Part shown: one piece after another, positions 39,689 to 47,116 of the stretch
Position numbering within the stretch: position 1 is the stretch's first letter
Layout: every line of letters begins with the position of its first letter
NCBI GenBank assembly: GCA_032718475.1
Contig: JAUCBJ010000102.1
Location: 1 to 47,116 of the forward strand
Reading direction: 5' to 3'
DNA from: Nemertoderma westbladi
Taxonomy: Eukaryota > Xenacoelomorpha > Nemertodermatida > Nemertodermatidae
DNA: 47,116 bases
The notes under the pieces: generated by a model
The model's database searches: none
What the model was told of the DNA's origin: nothing
What the model saw: the letters and a program-made list of their open reading frames with translations, nothing else
Translations under genes and position numbers: made by a program

Positions 39689-42600
39689 ATGGACCTCTTC
39701 ACCAGACACTTACGATGACTTAAGTGAAGCTGCAGATAAGTTACGTCAGAATATTCTTGATGAACATATCAGAGCATGGATGTCACAAGATGCTATGGAA
39801 CCCAACTCATTTGATAAAGCACTGTCTGTGCAAGAGGAACGCGCCATCCATATTCAAAAATCCACAACTAAATTTCTTCCAGAAGAAGGACGGCATGAGA
39901 TAGGTCTCCTGTGGAAGAATGGTAAACCAGTGTTCCATAATAATAGGACATTAGCAGTAAAGCGAGCAGCCCAACTGAAGAAACGCCTAAAGGCCAACCC
40001 GATGGCTCATCAGATGTATAATACACAGATGAATAAATATATCGACAATGGTTATGCTGAAAGGGTCCCGAATGTTCTGGAAACCACGGACCGAACATAT
40101 TATTTAACACATCACTATGTGGAGAGAGCAGACAAACCCAACCAAGTACGTGTTGTCTTTGATGGGTCAGCACTATTCCGAGGTCAATCACTCAATACTG
40201 AATTGATGCCAGGCCCAAACTTCTTACGACAACTGTTAGGTATTTTAATCAGATTGCGCCAATATTCAATTGCTTTCGCTTCTGATATAGAAGGGATGTT
40301 TTTGCAGGTGAAATCCTTAGTTGAGGATCGTGATAGCCTCCGATTCTTATGGTGGCCTGATGGAGATCTGTCTAAGGAGCCACTGGAATATTGCATGGCG
40401 ATACAAGCATTTGGTATTATATCAAGTCCCTCAAATGCGTGCTCCATTATACGAACCACTGCCCATCATAATCGAAAGGACTTCTCCCCAGCTGTCATTG
40501 AGAACATAGAAAGGGACATTTATATGGATGATAATCTTAAGTCGGTGCCAACTGTTGCAGAGGCCATCAGTGTTGCACATGGCACTGTTGACTGTCTGAA
40601 GAGAGGTGGATTTCATTTAACGAAGTTTACCAGCAATAGCCGAGAGTTGCTCGAATCTATTGACCCTGCTGAGAGAGGAAATAAGGAACTAGACCTAGTT
40701 AGGGACGAGTTACCTGATACTAAAACATTGGGTCTTAAATGGTTAACAGAAACAGATGAGATGTGTTTCAAGTTGAAAATAAGACCTGAACGTGTGCGGA
40801 CAAAGCGCATCTGCCTAAGTATTCTCAGTAGTTACTTTGATCCGATTGGGTTCATTAGCCCTGTCATTCTTACAGCAAGAGGACTCGTTCAGGAAATGTG
40901 GACTGAGAACAACTCCTGGGATGACCCCTTGTGCGGTGACTTGTTAGCACGTTGGTATAAGTGGGAAGATTCATTGCCTGACATCGAGAGAATGAGGATT
41001 CCCCGTACTTACTTCGGACACGTACTCCCCGACTACTCCTACCAACTTCATGCATTCGGAGATGCAAGCGATATAGGCCTCGGCATTGTGGCATATTTTC
41101 GGGTCCAAACACCTACAGATGTCCGTGTCTCCCTAGTCGCATCGAAAGCACTAATTTCCAATAAGTTAACACCCCCTCGAGCTGAGTTGAAGGCGGCACT
41201 TTACTCCTCCCAAATTGCGAGGAACATTCTAGAACAAACGACATATAAAATCGAGAAAACCTACTATTGGACTGATGCTGTACTTGTACTCGAATATTTG
41301 ACCAATCATGTCTGTCAATTTAGCGTGTTTATAACCAACCGAGTGAAAAAGATCTTGAGCCGAAGTACTGAAGAACAATGGCGGCATTGCCCAGGAATCT
41401 TAAACCCGGCCGATATCGCATCTCGAGGAGCAACTCCCCAAGAACTTATATCGACCTCTTGTTGGTTAGGCGGGCCTGAATTTTTAAAGAAACCAGAGTC
41501 TGAGTGGCCCCGTAACCTCTCTACTGCAGAAATTAGAGCTGCTAAGGGTGCAGAAATTGTAAGACCTCGAAAAAATTACATAAAGTCCAAATTATTCCGT
41601 CCATTGGACATGTCAGTCTTGTTAACAGATGGGGAGCTCACAGATGTGGACGAACCTCTGGATCAATCTGATTATAGGCCTACCGGTACCTCAGTTAAAG
41701 AATCAGGAAATGATCTTCGAGGGTTACTAAATGAAAGTAATACGGTGAGTGACTCAGCCCTACCCTGGGTCAATAACGACCGTCCAAATCTAAAACCAGG
41801 TTTATCGCCTCTAATAATTAATGCTCTGAACCACTACAGTTCTTGGCATCGCCTGTGTAAGGCATTAACTTACTTGAAGAGGTGTTTCCATATAAAGTAT
41901 TCGGTTAGAAAGGACGTTGCACTAGCTCAAGACTTGAAAATTATTTTGTCAAAACCATTAAATAAACAGCCAGGTAAGAAACTCTTTTACCCCCTTTTCG
42001 ACTCAGATGGTAAGAGAATTGTGTCTGCTAATAAGGTTAGGAAAATTAGACAGAAGGTCACAGGTGAGGAGTTGGAAACAACCAACAAACAAGTATTGAG
42101 GCTTATGCAAGCCCATGATGACCCACTGAAATACAAGAAACTAATTGACAACCCTGACATGCGGTTACCTGACAAATTTACAAGCACCATGTTAGATGGA
42201 CTCATACGAGTGGGTGGACGCTTGACAAATGCCCCCATCTCGGTTGACACTATGTACCCCATCATAGTGTCTCAACCGAAAATACAACGGATGCTTATTC
42301 AGGATATACATACCAATCTGTATCACGCAGGGCGTGAACGTATACTGAGTGAAATTCGGACAAGGTATTATTTAGTCAAACCACGGAAGGCTTTACATAA
42401 GGTACTTCGTAACTGTATACCTTGTAGGCGCTTATACAGTCAGCCACTGACTCAGAGGGAGGCCGAATTACCAAAAGAACGGGTAAGTGGTTACGAGCCC
42501 CCATTTACCAACACGGGAGTCGACCTCTTTGGGCCGATTGAGGTGAAACGAGCACGCACAATGATCAAGCGCTGGTGTGTTATTTTTGTATGTCTCACTT

Positions 42601-42764
42601 GTAGAGCTATACACTTAGACATAGTAAATGACCTTTCAATGGCTAGTTTCCTGTTATGCCTGCGTCGTCAGATTGCGCGCTTTGGCACAAGCCAGACGAT
42701 CCGTTCTGATAAGGGAACAAATTTTATTGGTGCTAACAATGAAATTTCCACTTATGTAGATTAA
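39546..42764 (+). pseudogene. BEL/Pao reverse transcriptase, RNase H and integrase N-terminal part, ended by nonsense codon
   Basis: The real entry into this frame is about 39650-39690, because the first 40 codons are antisense to frame. RT begins near residue 120 (GLLWKNGKPVFHNNRTLA), with RVVFDGSA, the FASDIEGMFLQV box and YMDD at about 325. RNase H includes HAFGDASDIGLG (about 503), PRAELKAAL and YYWTDAVLVLEYL. The integrase zinc-binding part follows (YHAGRERIL, NCIPCRRL, about 925-960), then the core with GVDLFGPI (first Asp) and IRSDKGTNF (second Asp). TAA at 42762-42764 replaces a Lys codon (AAA in the duplicated copy), so translation stops before the catalytic Glu. Confidence 0.88.
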
Positions 42765-42797
42765 TGGAATGAGGAGCAACTAGAGGAACAACTCAAG

Positions 42798-43502
42798 GTG
42801 ACTGCTTCCTCCTGGAGATTTAATGCAGCTGATGCTCCTTGGTGGGGAGGCAGTTGGGAGAGACTGATCCGGAGTGTCAAGACCGCCTTCCACCACGTAG
42901 TACCCTGTCAGACACCGCTGAATGATGAATTGCTCCGCACCCTATTAGAAGAAATAGCAGCATATCTTAACGACAGACCTCTCATGCCCATTTCTTCGGA
43001 GCCGAAATCCTTAGAAGCACTGACACCTGCACATTTTTTACTGAAAAAGCCAGTAGTAATGTTGCCAGTGTCTAAACCAGAGCAGGGTGATGAGTATTTG
43101 CGCACCAAGTGGCAACTGATGCAGTTACTCTCGGAAAGATTTACCATTCACTTCGAGAGATATTACCTGCCAACCATACAGTTGCGCACCAAATGGTTTG
43201 CCGAGAAGAAAAATGTCAAAGTCAATGACATGATACTCCTGATGGATAAGGATTTGCCACGTAAGAAATGGCAAACAGGTCGGATCAGCAAAATCCACAT
43301 TTCCGACGATGGTCTTGTGCGAGCAGTTGACATTATTGTCATGCGTCGCAAAACCAAAGCAAAGGGAATCAAATTTGAGCCACAGACTCTTCATCGCCCT
43401 ATTGGCCGGCTATGCTTATTAGAAATGGCACGGGAGGAGTCTGGAAACTATGGCAAACAGGAAGTGAGACCTGAGGATTTGAACTACCTAATTACCGAAT
43501 AA
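42798..43502 (+). pseudogene. BEL/Pao integrase C-terminal part, downstream of the nonsense codon (copy 1)
   Basis: This continues the same frame as the pol ORF after TAA 42762. It contains APWWGGSWERLIRS with the catalytic Glu, an Asn-Asp-Arg-Pro loop (AAYLNDRPLMPI), and the DUF5641-like C-terminal beta domain (VNDMILLMDKDLPRKKWQTG). It ends NYLITE at TAA 43502. It would only be made by readthrough or internal initiation. Confidence 0.85.
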
Positions 43503-43737
43503 ACTAATTGTAAAACGATTGAGTTCTATGTAGGTTCTCGATCGTGGGAACGGGTATTGGTTAATTCAAATAATTAGTTGTTGTAGGTATTAGTTGTAGT
43601 ATTAGATTTATTATTAAATGATAAATGTACATACTTTTTATTATATAAATAATTAAGTACGCTTTATTAACCAATTTCAATTTTAATTCACTTAAGCGCT
43701 ATTGTTAAAGTATAATTATTAATGTAATAACGTTAAT
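43503..43737 (+). other. 3' non-coding segment of the BEL element, copy 1, plus filler
   Basis: This AT-rich sequence after the pol stop recurs at 44698-44925. It contains the purine tract GTGGGAACGGG near 43547, a possible polypurine tract. The bases CGTTAAT (43731-43737) are not in the repeat and join the two copies. Confidence 0.6.
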
Positions 43738-44697
43738 GTGAAACGAGCACGCACAATGATCAAGCGCTGGTGTGTTATTTTTGTATGTCTCACTTGTAGA
43801 GCTATACACTTAGACATAGTAAATGACCTTTCAATGGCTAGTTTCCTGTTATGCCTGCGTCGTCAGATTGCGCGCTTTGGCACAAGCCAGACGATCCGTT
43901 CTGATAAGGGAACAAATTTTATTGGTGCTAACAATGAAATTTCCACTTATGTAGATAAATGGAATGAGGAGCAACTAGAGGAACAACTCAAGGTGACTGC
44001 TTCCTCCTGGAGATTTAATGCAGCTGATGCTCCTTGGTGGGGAGGCAGTTGGGAGAGACTGATCCGGAGTGTCAAGACCGCCTTCCACCACGTAGTACCC
44101 TGTCAGACACCGCTGAATGATGAATTGCTCCGCACCCTATTAGAAGAAATAGCAGCATATCTTAACGACAGACCTCTCATGCCCATTTCTTCGGAGCCGA
44201 AATCCTTAGAAGCACTGACACCTGCACATTTTTTACTGAAAAAGCCAGTAGTAATGTTGCCAGTGTCTAAACCAGAGCAGGGTGATGAGTATTTGCGCAC
44301 CAAGTGGCAACTGATGCAGTTACTCTCGGAAAGATTTACCATTCACTTCGAGAGATATTACCTGCCAACCATACAGTTGCGCACCAAATGGTTTGCCGAG
44401 AAGAAAAATGTCAAAGTCAATGACATGATACTCCTGATGGATAAGGATTTGCCACGTAAGAAATGGCAAACAGGTCGGATCAGCAAAATCCACATTTCCG
44501 ACGATGGTCTTGTGCGAGCAGTTGACATTATTGTCATGCGTCGCAAAACCAAAGCAAAGGGAATCAAATTTGAGCCACAGACTCTTCATCGCCCTATTGG
44601 CCGGCTATGCTTATTAGAAATGGCACGGGAGGAGTCTGGAAACTATGGCAAACAGGAAGTGAGACCTGAGGATTTGAACTACCTAATTACCGAATAA
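43738..44697 (+). pseudogene. Duplicated BEL/Pao integrase fragment (copy 2)
   Basis: This is a second copy of 42543-43502, offset 1195 bp. As far as I can see it is identical except that codon 43957-43959 is AAA instead of TAA, so the frame is open for about 319 residues. It includes IRSDKGTNF (second Asp) and GGSWERLI (Glu) but starts after GVDLFG, so the first catalytic Asp is missing. The ORF's first codon is GTG, which corresponds to an internal Val in copy 1, and there is no natural start. The 3' flank to 44925 is also duplicated. Confidence 0.85.
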
Positions 44698-44925
44698 ACT
44701 AATTGTAAAACGATTGAGTTCTATGTAGGTTCTCGATCGTGGGAACGGGTATTGGTTAATTCAAATAATTAGTTGTTGTAGGTATTAGTTGTAGTATTAG
44801 ATTTATTATTAAATGATAAATGTACATACTTTTTATTATATAAATAATTAAGTACGCTTTATTAACCAATTTCAATTTTAATTCACTTAAGCGCTATTGT
44901 TAAAGTATAATTATTAATGTAATAA

Positions 44926-45014
44926 TTTACAAATAGCATAGGCCTAACTATAATATAATCCTCTGATCGAATTGATAGTTATATTATTAATACTGGAATC
45001 CGCCCAGAAAAGAC
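44926..45014. other. Junction right of the duplicated BEL end
   Basis: This AT-rich sequence contains AGGCCTAAC and no recognisable LTR. Confidence 0.3.
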
Positions 45015-45125
45015 TGGCCTCGGGTTTTCCTTGCGCGCTAGCCACCTTCTCTTACTTTCAACCACATCTGTTGGCAAGTACATGACATGGGAGTCGAGAG
45101 GCGTTGGCACGGCCAGGGGCTACTC
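45015..45125. repeat. Short dispersed repeat, copy 1
   Basis: It shares with 46035-46140 the core GGTTTTCC(T/A)TGCGCGCTAG, CCACCTTCTC, TTTCAACCACATCTGTTGGC, AAGTACATG, GGGAGTCGAGAGGCGTT. Copy 1 has an extra GACAT. It is GC-richer than its surroundings. It may be a SINE, but no unambiguous tRNA promoter boxes are seen. Confidence 0.6.
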
Positions 45126-45223
45126 GGGTTTCAGTCCGGTGGCTGAAGAGCCACGGGCGCTGTATGAAATCTTAGGGTACATAAATTATGTTCCCCAAAA
45201 CAATTCAACTAATTGTTGATTTT

Positions 45224-45350
45224 ATTAACCTTGGTCTTATGGTACCTTAAATATTGTACCATAAGAGATGTCCTTACAGCAACATAAAACTTGCTGATTT
45301 AACCTTGGTCTTGCTATGCATCAAGCAATGCATAGCAAGAGATGTCTTAC
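45224..45350. repeat. Two tandem hairpin units with shared flanks and different stems
   Basis: Unit 1 (45224-45276) has stem TCTTATGGTAC / GTACCATAAGA (45235-45245 / 45256-45266). Unit 2 (45299-45350) has stem TCTTGCTATGCAT / ATGCATAGCAAGA (45309-45321 / 45328-45340). Both are preceded by TTAACCTTGG and followed by GATGTC(C)TTAC. The stems are perfect in both, although the inner sequences differ. Confidence 0.8.
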
Positions 45351-45381
45351 GGGTACAACAATATAAGTATTGTTAGTACCC
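45351..45381. repeat. Third hairpin, GGGTACAACAATA / TATTGTTaGTACCC
   Basis: The arms are 45351-45363 and 45368-45381 with one bulged A and a 4-nt loop. It directly follows the two related hairpins but has a different sequence. Confidence 0.75.
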
Positions 45382-46009
45382 CCTTTATTTAACAAACTGA
45401 TAAATTATTAATATCATTATTAAAGTCAAAATAAATCAAAATTTATGGGAACGGCAATCAATCTATTTTAATTGTCAACTTGGTTCCCAATGAAAATAAT
45501 AGTGAAACAAATAATCCAAGACCACAGGAATGGATTATAAAATACCCATAACGCAAGTAATCACACGATTACGGGAACGGCCAATCATTTAGATCGTCTA
45601 CAATAAAATTTTAAAATAAAATATCAAACCAACTGTCATTAGATTTAATTTTAAAGACTTAGTTATAGCGCAATAAGCCCAGATCTGAGTGAATGAGCAA
45701 TTCTCTAACTCTACGCTCGTTTACTAAACTGCCACAACTTAAAATTAAATTTAAATAATTTATAAATTTAAAGCTGTGGAAACGCAATTCAAGTTATTAA
45801 TCAATCACATGGAGTGTTCCAATTGATACACCTTTGTGGCACTTTAGTAAACACCAAATAACAGCAACTGATATCACTTTGTTTGTTGTATGTATGTAGC
45901 ACCGTATGATTGACAACATCCCGAACAATCTATCTATGGGTGTTACAGTAGCGGATTTGAGATAACTTCCATACAATTATTTTGGCTAACTCGGATCCAG
46001 TAAACCCTC
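45382..46009. other. Unassigned AT-rich region with weak internal repeats
   Basis: GGGAACGGC(C)AATCA occurs near 45447 and 45585, the first as an arm of TGGGAAC...GTTCCCA (45446-45452 / 45483-45489). A GTAATCacacGATTAC hairpin lies just before the second. A related GGGAACGGG word occurs in the BEL 3' segment (43548, 44743). No gene is seen. Confidence 0.4.
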
Positions 46010-46029
46010 AAAAAAAAAAAAAAAAAAAA
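46010..46029. repeat. A20 homopolymer
   Basis: Twenty consecutive A lie directly left of the second short dispersed repeat. Confidence 0.9.
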
Positions 46030-46034
46030 TAGAC

Positions 46035-46215
46035 TGCATGGCATTGGGTTTTCCATGCGCGCTAGCCACCTTCTCCTTCTTTCAACCACATCTGTTGGCA
46101 AGTACATGGGAGTCGAGAGGCGTTAGCGCGGCCAAAGGCAACTCGGATTTCTCGTGCGCTCAAGAGAACTCCAGTTCGAATCGTGCTGAGGATTTCTGTG
46201 CAGCACCGTCAGCTG
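46035..46215. repeat. Short dispersed repeat, copy 2
   Basis: It has the same core as 45015-45125. Beyond the core it contains CCAGTTCGAATCGTGCTGAGG, which includes a B-box-like GTTCGAATC, hinting at a tRNA-related SINE. A matching A-box was not convincing. Confidence 0.55.
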
Positions 46216-47116
46216 AAGAACCCACGATATTTATTTAGCTACTCCGGTACTTACTTATTATATCGATATGTGATGATAACAACTTATAGTAACAATTACG
46301 ATCACGGTACTCATTGGCGACAGTTATCAGAAGACTATATATAACAAGAGTATAACAGGAAATTTTGAAAGATTTAGATTCAGTTTATGAGTTCAACCGC
46401 GACACCAATGACCCGATGATGATATTGTTAGATGAGTCATCTGCTCAGTAATGTATACGCTAAATTACTGACATCTATGCAACCCAACTATAACGACCAA
46501 CCCTTCACTTCGTAAGAAATACTGTATGATGTTCTTCCATACCACAACCTTACAACGTTGACATAACCTTTCACATCTTTAACAGATGCTTCCTGGGTAC
46601 ACCCATTTTGGAACGGACGAAGGGCAACGCGTTCAACCAAATCGGATATATTCAGACGTCATCCGAAACCTCGATGTTGACTGCCCTTTCTACGTCACGC
46701 TCCAGTAACGTTATTTTTATGTTTATTTCTGTATGGAACATACTGAATAACTTAACTACAATGACATGTAAAGGAGCCTGGAGTGGATGCGAACTTCTAC
46801 TATTATTAAATCCACTGGGCATTCTAAAGCTGGAGGTATTACACAAACATTTTGATAATATTGTTTGTAACTGTTTAGAAAACATCCCCTTAATTGTTTG
46901 TCCTCACGCATTCGCATTTGCTTCCCAGTCATAATATAACTGAATTTCTACCAACAAAGACCTCGAATAATTACGAACGAAGGTGGCTGAACTTACCTTC
47001 ATACGAATTTACTTACGGCGCCACAGAGCAGACTAATCATGTGGAGGTCATCGTTAAATGGTGTTGCCGCCCAAACGCTCTCTTGGTGTCCCTAAACGTT
47101 CGTGATTTCCATCCAG
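46216..47116. other. Right-end region without supported gene
   Basis: Overlapping ORFs on both strands at 46608-46934 (108 aa plus, 77 aa minus) cannot be ranked, and neither is recognised. A donor-like GAAG|GTAAGTTC on the minus strand at about 46999-46990 could end an exon that continues past the right edge, but the sequence before it has stops in the frames checked. Confidence 0.3.

Larger units (their letters stand above)
38045..44925 (+). mobile_element. Degraded BEL/Pao retrotransposon with tandemly duplicated 3' end
   Basis: Coding for the Gag C-terminal third, protease, RT, RNase H and integrase is present. The 5' LTR and most of gag are missing at the junction with the Penelope-like element. 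There is one frameshift between protease and RT, and one nonsense change in integrase. The 1188 bp 42543-43730 are repeated at 43738-44925 after a short CGTTAAT filler. No LTR could be recognised at either end. Confidence 0.85.

Noticed and set aside
46608-46934. 108-aa plus ORF and overlapping 77-aa minus ORF
   Set aside because: They are on opposite strands over the same bases with no recognisable motif or splice evidence to choose between them.
46985-47116. Exon with GAAG|GTAAGTTC donor on the minus strand
   Set aside because: The donor is good, but the frames checked upstream contain stops within about 100 bp, so at most it would be a 5' non-coding exon.

Overview
The window is eukaryotic, most likely from an invertebrate animal. 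It is AT-rich and full of nested transposable elements of families typical of animals: BEL/Pao, a Penelope-like element, an RTE-like LINE, a Polinton/Maverick, a Transposase_21 (EnSpm/CACTA-like) DNA transposon and MITEs. Exons bounded by canonical GTAAG donors and pyrimidine-AG acceptors are visible. Two palindromic words, ACCGGT in a TACCGGTA context and AGGCCT, are strikingly frequent throughout. I could not identify a species, and I recognise no conserved single-copy host gene.

Layout, left to right. (1) 1-7134, minus: the 5' half of a BEL/Pao retrotransposon. It has one uninterrupted 1263-codon gag-protease frame that runs off the left edge, a long repeat-rich leader, and an LTR-like block. 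(2) 8079-8986: a MITE-like element with GC palindromes and an internal 68-bp array. (3) 9842-11695: a second copy of the LTR-like block next to a broken coding remnant. (4) 11914-12611: a MITE with TA target duplication. (5) 12.6-16.5 kb: mostly unassigned, with one candidate exon and two short tandem arrays. (6) 16537-20333: a partial Polinton/Maverick (unknown acidic protein, C3HC4 RING protein, broken packaging ATPase, PX-like protein, integrase). (7) 21298-23680, minus: an RTE-like LINE, truncated at its 5' end and frameshifted. (8) 23681-34998: a 19-bp minisatellite split by a 5.5-kb DNA transposon at 27417-32927. (9) 35.1-38.04 kb, minus: a Penelope-like element. (10) 38045-44925, plus: a degraded BEL/Pao whose 3' end, including the integrase, is tandemly duplicated. 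(11) 45.0-47.1 kb: hairpins, two copies of a short dispersed repeat, and unassigned sequence.

Three things stand out. The DNA transposon at 27.4-32.9 kb has terminal repeats, a 2-bp target duplication, subterminal AACGTT repeats and a second spliced gene with phase-matched exons. Its unoccupied target survives in a paralogous stretch of the same minisatellite. The second BEL element carries two integrase fragments that each lack one catalytic acidic residue or have it cut off. At 45.2 kb, two adjacent hairpins keep the same flanks but have different, self-complementary stems.

All identifications are by eye. LTR boundaries, LTR orientation and splice calls are inferences.
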